From assembly GCF_041647995.1 (NCBI RefSeq), contig NZ_JARRIB010000001.1:124001-188000 (forward strand): DNA of 64,000 nt. Reading direction: 5' to 3'. Both the position numbers and the translations under genes were made by a program. Every line of letters starts with the position of its first letter. Within the stretch, counting starts at the first letter, position 1. Under the pieces are notes generated by a model. That model did not search any database. It saw only the letters and a program-made list of their open reading frames with translations, and had not been told where the DNA came from. Source of the DNA: Pyrococcus kukulkanii. GTDB taxonomy: Archaea; Methanobacteriota_B; Thermococci; Thermococcales; Thermococcaceae. This document shows, piece by piece, positions 25,156 through 32,715 of the stretch.

Positions 25156-26373
25156 ATGGTTAACATTTTGGTAAGGAAGATACTTGACGAACCTGAGCTC
25201 TACCTGATAAGGGTTAACGATGACGAGATAAAGTACTTTGAAGCGACTTGGTACATCCCTGAGGGAATAACGTACAATTCTTATCTTATGAAACTTGGTA
25301 ATGCAATAGTATTGTTTGACACCGTAAAAAGAGATTATACGGAGATGTTTTTGAAAGAGCTGGAGAGGCTTGTTGATCTCAGGGAGATAACTCACATAAT
25401 AGTGCACCACACTGAGCCTGACCATAGTGGTGCCCTCTCCAAAGTTCTTGAGGCAAATGAATACAAGGCCAAAGTTATTGGAACGGCATTTGCAAGGAAC
25501 CTTCTGGAGGGTTTCTATGGGAAAGAAGTTGTAAAGAACTTCCAAGTCGTTAGGGATGGAGAAGAGCTTAGAATAGGAACCAAAACTTTCAGATTTATAA
25601 CTATCCCATGGCTTCACTGGCCCGACGCGATGATAACGTACGTTGTTGAAGATAAGCTAATATTCAGCTGCGACGCTGGAGGGGGCTATTCAATTCCGAG
25701 GGAGATAGATGACTCAAATGAAGATGTCGTAAGAGAGTATCTCCCATACGTTACCAAGTACGTTGTCACCGTGATTGGCCACTATCATAAATATATAGTC
25801 CAGAACATCGAGAAGCTAAAGAGGCTCGGAATTATAGATAATGCCAAGATGATTCTTCCTGGACACGGTTTAATTTGGAGGAAGAACCCTAGGAGAATAT
25901 TTGAACACTACGAGCGTATAGGAGCAGGAATCCCAGAAAAAGGCAAGGTTCTCGTAATTTACGATTCAATGTATGGTTTCGTAGAGGAAAGAATGAAAAT
26001 AGTTATAGATGAACTTAAGAAGCTTGGTAAGAAACCTATCGTTTACAGGTTCACCGATAGAGAAAACCCAGCGATAGCCGATATCCTTGGGGAAGTCCCT
26101 ACTGCCGAGGCAATAGTTATCGGGGCCTCGACGTTTGAGGCAGATATTCACCCCAGGATCAGGTACACCCTGTTTGAAATACTTGATAAGGCCAACTATG
26201 AAAAACCCGTCCTTATAATTGGAGCTTTTGGCTGGGGTGGAGTTGCCGGAAGGAAGATTGAAACTTTAATTGCAAGGAGCAAGTTTGATCACGTGGCAAC
26301 GATAGAGAGCAAGGGCAGACCAACCAAGGAGGATAGGGAGAAGATTAGAGAAGCCATCAATGCTCTATTTTAA
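25156..26373 (+). CDS. Flavodiiron protein (FprA, A-type flavoprotein)
   Basis: 405 residues. An N-terminal metallo-beta-lactamase-like domain carries the di-iron ligands in HHTEPDHSG (HxExDH) and further His/Asp in PWLHWPDAMITY, FSCDAGGGY and VIGHYHKYI; a C-terminal flavodoxin domain (VLVIYDSMYGFVEERM, GASTFEADIHP, GAFGWGGVAGRKIE) binds FMN. It reduces O2 to water (or NO) with electrons from rubredoxin, whose gene lies downstream beyond an insertion. The start is the ATG at 25156 after GGTGATGGT; the upstream in-frame ATG at 25123 lies in the TATA region. Confidence 0.95.
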   Translation: MVNILVRKILDEPELYLIRVNDDEIKYFEATWYIPEGITYNSYLMKLGNAIVLFDTVKRDYTEMFLKELERLVDLREITHIIVHHTEPDHSGALSKVLEANEYKAKVIGTAFARNLLEGFYGKEVVKNFQVVRDGEELRIGTKTFRFITIPWLHWPDAMITYVVEDKLIFSCDAGGGYSIPREIDDSNEDVVREYLPYVTKYVVTVIGHYHKYIVQNIEKLKRLGIIDNAKMILPGHGLIWRKNPRRIFEHYERIGAGIPEKGKVLVIYDSMYGFVEERMKIVIDELKKLGKKPIVYRFTDRENPAIADILGEVPTAEAIVIGASTFEADIHPRIRYTLFEILDKANYEKPVLIIGAFGWGGVAGRKIETLIARSKFDHVATIESKGRPTKEDREKIREAINALF

Positions 26374-26377
26374 TCCT

Positions 26378-27240
26378 CTATTTTTCTGGAATGAGCACAA
26401 CTGCATTCTTCGTTATCTCATATCCCCATGATTTCAAATTATATTCCATAAAAGGGCTCCTTATTATTGTGAGTATCCTTTTGATCGAAACTCCAACGAC
26501 TTTGACCTCAAACTTAATTACATTAAGGGCGAAGCTATTACCTATCTCAAGTATACTCTCGGGGAACATCTTGGTGTTAAACGTCATTATGACACTATTT
26601 CCTAGAGCCCTTGATAGGACTTTCTTATCAATCTACAAGCTTTTCTATCCCACTAGTTATCCTACTCCATGTTGGCTCGAACTCCACTCTTTTAAGCTCA
26701 GGAACGTCAAAAAAATCTATTCCGTTGTCGGTTATTGCATATTCATATTCAGGTTTCCTAATTTTTCTTCTCATTTTCCTAATTTCCAACGTTCCTACTA
26801 TGTTTTCTCCAATGCTTCTAGTTTTTAGAATTATAACTCCATCAACAACGAACTCTTCAACTCCGAACCCTATTTTTTCTTCGCCAATCGGTTTTTCTGC
26901 AATTAGCAAGGCAGTAGAGCCATAGGTTTTTATCAGTCTACCCAGCATTGTATGGAGGAATGTTCTTGTCATTTCCTTGCCCAAAAGGTTTGATATAACG
27001 GTAATTGAATCTAAGACTATCCGGTCTGGCTATCTCACTCATAAGCAAATCTATTTCTTTCTGAATAGTGGCAGAAGGGACAGTAACTAAGTCGATAAAC
27101 TTAAACAATCCTTTCTCTTCAAGATTCTTAAAGTTCATACCAAGCATTTTCATCTGCCTGTAGAATTCGCTCTTAGTCTCGCTAAAGGACACATAAACTC
27201 TCTTCTCGCCAAATTTTATTGCCCCGTTATATAGAAAGGT
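26378..27240 (-). pseudogene. KaiC-like RecA-superfamily ATPase, 5'-truncated and frameshifted
   Basis: Three overlapping minus-strand pieces make one protein. Piece 1 (about 27240-27010) reads FLYNGAIKFGEKRVYVSFSETKSEFY...EIARPD. Piece 2 (about 27010-26628) continues IVLDSITVISNLLGKEMTRT to IEKLVD. Piece 3 continues KKVLSRALGNSVIMTFNTKM to VLIPEK, ending at 26378. The second shift looks like a 4-bp duplication (GATTGAT). Walker A and everything upstream is missing because coding similarity stops at about 27240, where a truncated tnpB begins in the opposite direction. Confidence 0.75.
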
Positions 27241-28262
27241 CGCCGAAAATATTGTCCAACATTAGGAAGAAAAAGGACGAGGAATTGTCAAAGTGGTTGA
27301 AGCCGAGACCACCGAATTATCGGAAGAGAAAACCACTGATAGTCCTGAGGAATGATCAGTACAGGATTGAGGGTAACAAACTTATTTTAAAGGGTCTTGG
27401 AAAATTCGGTAGAATAGAAGTCCAGTTCAAGGGCAGAATACACTGGAAGGGCAAGCAGGGAAGATTAGAAATCACTTATGACCCCATAAAGCGGAGGTGG
27501 TATGCTCACATCACGTTTACAGTTGAAGAGAGGCTAACCAGAGATGGTTGGGTTAAAATCCCCAGACAATCGAAAGGAGACCTTACGGCAGGCATTGACT
27601 TGGGAGTGAACAATTTAATGGCCGTCTATGTTGAGAACGGTGAGAGCTTCCTCGTGAATGAGAGACCACTCAAGAGCATTGACTTCTACTGGCAGCACAA
27701 GATTGCTGAGTATCAGTCTAAACTCAACAAGAGTGGGGCAAGGAAGAGTAGAAAATTAAAGAGGATGTATGAGAAGGCTAAGCTTCAAGCCAAGCACTAC
27801 ATTAACACTGCTGTAAGGCAAACCGTGAGAAGGCTCTACGAGTTGGGAGTTTCAAAAATTATTGTTGGTTATCCTAAAGAAATTGCAAGAAAACCCGAAA
27901 AGGGTAGAAAACTAAACTTCATCCTCTCCCACGTCTGGCGGTTTAATTACCTTATCAAACGGTTGAAAGAGGTTGCGGAAGAGTATTGTATTCGCGTAAT
28001 CTTGGTTGATGAGGCTTTCACCTCCCAAGTGTGCCCCCTCTGCGGGAAGCCCCATAACGGGGCAAGGTTTGTTCGTGGATTATTTAAGTGTCCCGCAGAG
28101 GGGCTTGTATTTAACGCGGACTTAGTTAGAGCCTTCAACATTTTGAGGAAGGTAAAGAGGATAACCCCGAGCCTGCCGGGTTTAACGGCAGGTAGGGGTA
28201 ACCGGCCTAAGACCGGGCCGGAGGGGCTGACCAGTGAAGCCCCCCAAACCTCCCCCTGGTGA
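27219..28262 (+). pseudogene. tnpB: TnpB (IS200/IS605 group), 5'-truncated
   Basis: 347 codons remain, against about 420 in full-length relatives; the N-terminal helical domain is absent. The RuvC residues are present: Asp in TAGIDLGVNNLMAVY, Glu in VILVDEAFTS region (ILVDEAFTSQVCPLCG) and Asp in NADLVRAFNIL. The zinc finger has CPLCG but the second pair is reduced to FKCPAEG. TnpB-like sequence begins near 27235 (SPKILSNIRKKK), at the junction with the KaiC fragment; the frame opens at a TTG inside that gene's remnant. Whether a shortened protein is made is unknown. No tnpA is present. Confidence 0.8.
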
Positions 28263-28304
28263 GGGGTCAATCCGCTGGAACCCTCGCCAAGGGGAGGAGG
28301 TCAG
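28227..28304 (+). ncRNA. Right end / candidate omega-RNA of the IS200/605-type element
   Basis: CTGACC (28227-28232) is complementary to GGTCAG (28299-28304). Between them lies GGAACCCT-CGCCA-AGGGG, a small hairpin next to the terminal GGGGAGGAGGTCAG. The same two elements occur in the solo copy at 32.6 kb, with a compensating pair change. It spans the tnpB stop codon, as omega-RNAs do. The guide would be the sequence after 28304. Confidence 0.5.
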
Positions 28305-28398
28305 ACCCTCTTAAAATGGATGTTGTAAGTAAACTAATCAAGTTTGAACCACAAACCTTATAAGGGCGAATTACAAATTTCATAGTGAGGAAACCAAT

Positions 28399-28560
28399 AT
28401 GGCAAAGTGGAGATGCAAAATCTGTGGCTACATATATGACGAAGATGAAGGGGGCGAGGAGAACGGGATAGCCTCAGGAACAAAGTTTGAGGATCTCCCT
28501 AGGGATTGGCTCTGCCCTCTTTGTGGAGCACCAAAGGATGAATTTGAAAAGATAGAGTGA
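28399..28560 (+). CDS. Rubredoxin
   Basis: 53 residues, [19 protein letters not shown]...; one iron bound by Cys in CKICG (6, 9) and CPLCG (39, 42). It carries electrons to superoxide reductase and to flavodiiron protein in the Pyrococcus oxygen-detoxification pathway. TATA AACCTTATAAGG lies about 45 bp upstream, giving its own promoter after the tnpB element. The superoxide reductase gene starts 10 bp downstream. Confidence 0.96.
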   Translation: MAKWRCKICGYIYDEDEGGEENGIASGTKFEDLPRDWLCPLCGAPKDEFEKIE

Positions 28561-28570
28561 GGTGATTGAA

Positions 28571-28918
28571 ATGTTAAAGGACACCATAAAAAGTGGAGAT
28601 TGGAAAGGGGAAAAGCACGTTCCAGTTATAGAGTATTCGAGAGAAGGGGACTTTGTCAAAGTAGAAGTCTCAGTTGGAAAGGAAATCCCCCACCCAAATA
28701 CTCCAGAGCACCACATAGCCTGGATAGAGTTATACTTCCATCCAGAGGGAGAAAACTTCCCAATAATGGTGGGTAGGGTTGCATTTACAGCCCATAATGA
28801 TCCACTAACAGAGCCAAGGGCGGTGTTCTATATTAAGACTAATAAAAAAGGCAAGCTCTATGCCCTAAGTTACTGTAATATCCACGGCCTCTGGGAGAAT
28901 GAGGTTACCCTTGAATGA
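28571..28918 (+). CDS. sor: Superoxide reductase (neelaredoxin/desulfoferrodoxin type)
   Basis: 115 residues. It reduces superoxide to hydrogen peroxide at a single iron centre with ligands His in EKHVP, HPNTPEHH and HxxC region CNIHG, plus the lid Glu in GEKHVP. It lacks the short insert after FTAH found in the 124-residue P. furiosus protein, like the P. horikoshii version as remembered. The start is the ATG at 28571 after GGTGATTGAA. It is cotranscribed with rubredoxin. Confidence 0.95.
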   Translation: MLKDTIKSGDWKGEKHVPVIEYSREGDFVKVEVSVGKEIPHPNTPEHHIAWIELYFHPEGENFPIMVGRVAFTAHNDPLTEPRAVFYIKTNKKGKLYALSYCNIHGLWENEVTLE

Positions 28919-29022
28919 TTTCCAAACTTTAGTTATTTATAGGTATCATCTCTTGCCTTCCCTTCCTGGGGATAGCACCAACGTTTATATCCCCTTCCTC
29001 CCCCTATTTTTTGGTGGTTTTT

Positions 29023-30345
29023 ATGAGGGTAGTTGTAATAGGTTCAGGAACAGCTGGTAGCAATTTCGCACTTTTCATGAGGAAGCTCGACAGAAAGGCC
29101 AAGATAACAGTTATAGGAAAGGAGCCAACCATGCAATATTCTCCCTGTGCCTTGCCCCACGTCATAAGCGGAACAATAGAAAGGCCAGAACATGTTATAG
29201 TATTTCCAAATGAGTTCTATAAAAAGCAGAAAATTGAAATGATGCTTGGAGTTGAAGCGAAGAAGATAGACAGGCAGAAAAAGATAGTAATTACTGACAA
29301 GGGGGAAGTTCCTTACGACAAGCTCGTAATAGCAACTGGTTCTAAGGCATTTATTCCACCAATAAAGGGCGTTGAGAACGAAGGAGTATTCACGTTGAAG
29401 AGCTTGGATGATGTTAGAAGAATCAAAGAGTATATAACAAAGAGGAAGCCAAAGAAAGTCGTTGTAATAGGGGCTGGTTTAATAGGATTGGAAGGGGCGG
29501 AGGCCTTTGCAAAGCTTGGTATGGATGTTTTAGTTGTCGAACTGCTCGAGCACTTACTACCTACAATGCTCGACAAGGACATGGCAAAGCTCGTGCAGGA
29601 TGAAATGGAAAAGTATGGAGTGAAGTTCAGGTTTGGTGTTGGCGTAAGTGAGATCATTGGCAGTCCAGTAAAAGCGGTAAAGATAGGGGAGGAAGAGGTT
29701 AAAGCCGATATAGTCTTGGTGGCGACCGGCGTTAGGGCAAATGTCGACCTAGCAAAGGAGGCAGGCCTAGAGGTTAATAGAGGCATTGTAGTAAACGAAC
29801 ACCTTCAAACAAGTGATCCTGATATATACGCTATTGGGGACTGCGCTGAAGTTATAGATGCCGTAACTGGAAAGAGAACCCTAAGTCAACTTGGAACTTC
29901 GGCAGTGAGAATGGCAAAGGTCGCTGCAGAGCATATAGCAGGTAAAAATTCCGTATTTAGACCAGTATTTAATACAGCAATTACAGAATTATTTGGTTTG
30001 GAGGTTGGAACATTTGGAATTACTGAAGAGAGAGCAAAGAAAGAGGGGATTGATGTAGTTGTAGGAAAATTCAAGGGCTCCACGAAGCCTGAGTATTACC
30101 CAGGAGGCAAACCAATAACCGTGAAGCTAATCTTTAGGAAAGAAGACAGGAAACTTATAGGAGCTCAAATAGTTGGAGGAGAGAGAGTTTGGGGAAGGAT
30201 AATGACCCTCTCGGCTTTAGCTCAGAAGGGAGCAACAGTTGAGGATGTTGCTTATTTAGAAACCGCATATGCACCACCAATAAGCCCAACTATAGATCCA
30301 ATCACGGTAGCCGCGGAAATGGCCATGAGAAAGTTCAAGCTCTAA
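29023..30345 (+). CDS. CoA-disulfide reductase / NAD(P)H oxidase family
   Basis: 440 residues. FAD-binding Rossmann motif VVVIGSGTAGSNFA at the N-terminus, NAD(P)H motif VVVIGAGLIGLEGAEAFAKLG (about 150-170) and FAD motif DIYAIGDCAEV. The active cysteine is in QYSPCALPH (about 43), as in CoA-disulfide reductases. In Pyrococcus such enzymes reduce CoA disulfide or elemental sulfur/polysulfide and also act as NADH oxidases. The start is the ATG at 29023 behind GGTGG; TATA CGTTTATATCC lies about 40 bp upstream. The next gene, the stomatin protease, follows closely. Confidence 0.93.
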   Translation: MRVVVIGSGTAGSNFALFMRKLDRKAKITVIGKEPTMQYSPCALPHVISGTIERPEHVIVFPNEFYKKQKIEMMLGVEAKKIDRQKKIVITDKGEVPYDKLVIATGSKAFIPPIKGVENEGVFTLKSLDDVRRIKEYITKRKPKKVVVIGAGLIGLEGAEAFAKLGMDVLVVELLEHLLPTMLDKDMAKLVQDEMEKYGVKFRFGVGVSEIIGSPVKAVKIGEEEVKADIVLVATGVRANVDLAKEAGLEVNRGIVVNEHLQTSDPDIYAIGDCAEVIDAVTGKRTLSQLGTSAVRMAKVAAEHIAGKNSVFRPVFNTAITELFGLEVGTFGITEERAKKEGIDVVVGKFKGSTKPEYYPGGKPITVKLIFRKEDRKLIGAQIVGGERVWGRIMTLSALAQKGATVEDVAYLETAYAPPISPTIDPITVAAEMAMRKFKL

Positions 30346-30401
30346 AATTGAAAACCTTTAAATACTTCTTTTTACTACCTTTGTTAAGTATGGTGACTAA
30401 G

Positions 30402-31739
30402 ATGAGAGGGAAGTTCATCTTGGGAACCTTAATCTTGTCATTTCTGATCCTTCCAGTCTTAGCCCAGGAGAGGGTAATTTACGTTGCTCAAATCAAGGGA
30501 CAAATAACGTCATACACGTACGACCAGTTTAACAGGTACATAAGCCTTGCAGAAGAAAACAAAGCAGAAGCAATAATCATTGAACTCGATACACCAGGAG
30601 GAAGGGGAGATGCAATGATGAACATAATCCAAAGGATACAGCAAGCAAAAGTTCCCGTGATAATCTACGTCTATCCCCCAGGAGCTACCGCGGCTTCTGC
30701 TGGAACTTACATTGCCCTCGGATCTCACTTAATTGCAATGGCCCCAGGAACGAGCATAGGTGCCTGCAGGCCTATCCTGGGTTATGCCCAGAACGGTTCA
30801 ATAATTCAAGCCCCTCCAAAGATAGTCAATCATTATGTAGCGTACATCAAAAGCCTAGCCCAGGAAAGTGGAAGAAACGCCACAATAGCTGAGGAGTTTA
30901 TAACTAAAGATGTAAGCTTGACCCCCGAAGAAGCCCTGAAATATGGAGTAATTGAGATTATAGCTAAAGACCTCAATGAACTGCTTGAGAAAGCAAATGG
31001 TATGCAGACGAAATTACCCGTTAATGGAAGGTATGTCACCCTGAACTTCACCAACGTCAAGGTCGTCCAACTTGAACCATCCCTCAAAGATAAAGTGATA
31101 ACCTACATAACTGACCCAAATATAGCTTACCTTCTCCTCTCCCTGGGGATTTGGGCCCTAATCTTAGGCTTTCTTACCCCAGGATGGCACGTGCCAGAAA
31201 CAGTTGGGGCAATAATGATAGTTTTAGCAATAATAGGGTTCGGATACTTTGGCTATAACGCTGCCGGTCTGTTGTTAATAGTAGTAGGAATGTTATTCTT
31301 CGTCGCTGAGGCCCTCACTCCAACCTTTGGCTTATTTACAGTAGCAGGACTTATATCGTTCATATTGGGAGGAATACTACTGTTTGGAGGTGGGGAAGTG
31401 GAGTACCTAGTCAATAGGGAGGTCTTCTCACAACTTAGGATTACCATAATAACCATAGGAGTCCTACTTGCACTATTCTTTGCCTTTGGGATGGCCGCAG
31501 TAATAAAAGCCCATAGAAGGAAAGCAGGAACAGGAAAAGAGGAAATGATAGGTCTAACAGGAGTTGTTGTTGAAGACCTAAATCCTGAAGGCATGGTCAA
31601 GGTTAGGGGGGAGTTGTGGAGAGCAAAGAGTAAATTTGGAAAGCCCATAGAGAAAGGGAGAAAGGTTAGGGTTGTTGATATGGAGGGATTGACGCTTATT
31701 GTTGTTAGAGAAAAGGAAGAGGAAGGTGGAAAGCAATGA
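30402..31739 (+). CDS. NfeD family membrane serine protease (stomatin operon partner)
   Basis: 445 residues. N-terminal signal/anchor segment, then a ClpP-like protease domain with catalytic Ser99 in ATAASAGTY and Lys140 in APPKIVNHY, then four or five membrane segments (about 235-375), and a C-terminal NfeD OB-fold domain ([26 protein letters not shown]). Its P. horikoshii counterpart PH1510 uses a Ser-Lys dyad to cleave the C-terminal hydrophobic segment of stomatin PH1511. A TATA box (CTTTAAATAC, 30357-30366) and GGTGACTAAG favour the ATG at 30402 over earlier in-frame starts. The end overlaps stomatin by 4 bp. Confidence 0.95.
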   Translation: MRGKFILGTLILSFLILPVLAQERVIYVAQIKGQITSYTYDQFNRYISLAEENKAEAIIIELDTPGGRGDAMMNIIQRIQQAKVPVIIYVYPPGATAASAGTYIALGSHLIAMAPGTSIGACRPILGYAQNGSIIQAPPKIVNHYVAYIKSLAQESGRNATIAEEFITKDVSLTPEEALKYGVIEIIAKDLNELLEKANGMQTKLPVNGRYVTLNFTNVKVVQLEPSLKDKVITYITDPNIAYLLLSLGIWALILGFLTPGWHVPETVGAIMIVLAIIGFGYFGYNAAGLLLIVVGMLFFVAEALTPTFGLFTVAGLISFILGGILLFGGGEVEYLVNREVFSQLRITIITIGVLLALFFAFGMAAVIKAHRRKAGTGKEEMIGLTGVVVEDLNPEGMVKVRGELWRAKSKFGKPIEKGRKVRVVDMEGLTLIVVREKEEEGGKQ

Positions 31740-32545
31740 TTCTGTCAGGAGATTTGTTCGTTATTGGAATTGTACTGCTGTTTGTGTTGATATTCTTGGC
31801 AAGCGCTATAAAGATTGTCAAGGAGTACGAGAGAGCAGTAATATTCAGACTTGGTAGAGTCGTGGGAGCTAGAGGGCCTGGGCTGTTCTTCATAATCCCG
31901 ATATTCGAAAAGGCAGTTATAGTTGACCTCAGAACTCAGGTTCTTGACGTTCCAGTTCAGGAAACTATAACTAAGGATAACGTGCCAGTAAGGGTTAATG
32001 CCGTAGTTTACTTTAGAGTTGTAGATCCAGTAAAGGCCGTAACCCAAGTTAGAAACTATATAATGGCTACATCCCAGATCTCACAAACCACATTAAGGAG
32101 CGTTATAGGTCAGGCGCATCTAGATGAGCTGTTGAGCGAGAGGGATAAGCTCAACATGCAGTTACAAAGAATAATTGACGAAGCAACGGATCCCTGGGGC
32201 ATAAAGGTTACTGCAGTGGAGATTAAAGATGTAGAGCTCCCAGCAGGAATGCAGAGAGCAATGGCAAAGCAAGCAGAGGCAGAGAGAGAAAGAAGAGCTA
32301 GGATCTTGCTTGCAGAGGCTGAGAGACAGGCGGCAGAGAAGCTTAGAGAGGCGGCGGAAATTATCAGCGAACATCCAATGGCCTTACAGCTTAGAACCCT
32401 GCAGACCATAAGTGATGTCGCAAGCGACAAGAGCAATGTCATCGTACTAACCCTACCAATGGAAATGCTTAAACTATTCAAGAGCTTGGGAGAGGCCGCC
32501 GAAGCGTACAAGAAGAAAGTTGAGGAAGAAGAGAAGAAGGAGTAG
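31736..32545 (+). CDS. Stomatin / prohibitin (SPFH) family protein
   Basis: 269 residues. One N-terminal membrane hairpin (about 7-26), the SPFH domain ([26 protein letters not shown] to [19 protein letters not shown]), a coiled coil ([24 protein letters not shown]) and a C-terminal hydrophobic segment ([15 protein letters not shown]) that is the protease cleavage region in PH1511. It shares a transcript with the NfeD protease (ATGA overlap). Membrane microdomain or ion-channel scaffolding is the family role. Confidence 0.95.
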   Translation: MILSGDLFVIGIVLLFVLIFLASAIKIVKEYERAVIFRLGRVVGARGPGLFFIIPIFEKAVIVDLRTQVLDVPVQETITKDNVPVRVNAVVYFRVVDPVKAVTQVRNYIMATSQISQTTLRSVIGQAHLDELLSERDKLNMQLQRIIDEATDPWGIKVTAVEIKDVELPAGMQRAMAKQAEAERERRARILLAEAERQAAEKLREAAEIISEHPMALQLRTLQTISDVASDKSNVIVLTLPMEMLKLFKSLGEAAEAYKKKVEEEEKKE

Positions 32546-32610
32546 TCACAACCTTTGTGGGCTGGAAGCCTTTAAGGGGAGGAAAGCAAAGTTTTATGTT
32601 CCATTTTTAT

Positions 32611-32715
32611 TCCTCCCGAGGGTACCCTGACCGTGCCCGATGACGCCAGCCTGCCCGATGAATCACGGGCGACCGTGCGGAGCTACGGGAACCCCCGTTT
32701 AGGGGAGGAGGTCAG
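32611..32715 (+). mobile_element. Solo right end of IS200/605-type TnpB element (no tnpB)
   Basis: The terminal sequence GGGAACCCCCGTTTAGGGG followed by AGGAGGTCAG matches the right end of the tnpB element at 28.3 kb, with a different hairpin stem (CCCC/GGGG versus CCCT/AGGG). CTGACC (32627-32632) again pairs with GGTCAG (32710-32715) 89 nt downstream, and an internal hairpin GCCCG-N8-CGGGC lies between. No tnpB remnant is visible. The glgP stop codon (32712-32714) lies within the element's terminal GGTCAG. It is either a decayed insertion or a free-standing omega-RNA-like gene. Confidence 0.6.

Noticed and set aside
32633-32680. Box C-like CGATGA motifs in the solo element, suggesting a C/D guide RNA
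   Set aside because: No CTGA D boxes follow at the right distances, and the sequence is better explained as a TnpB right end.
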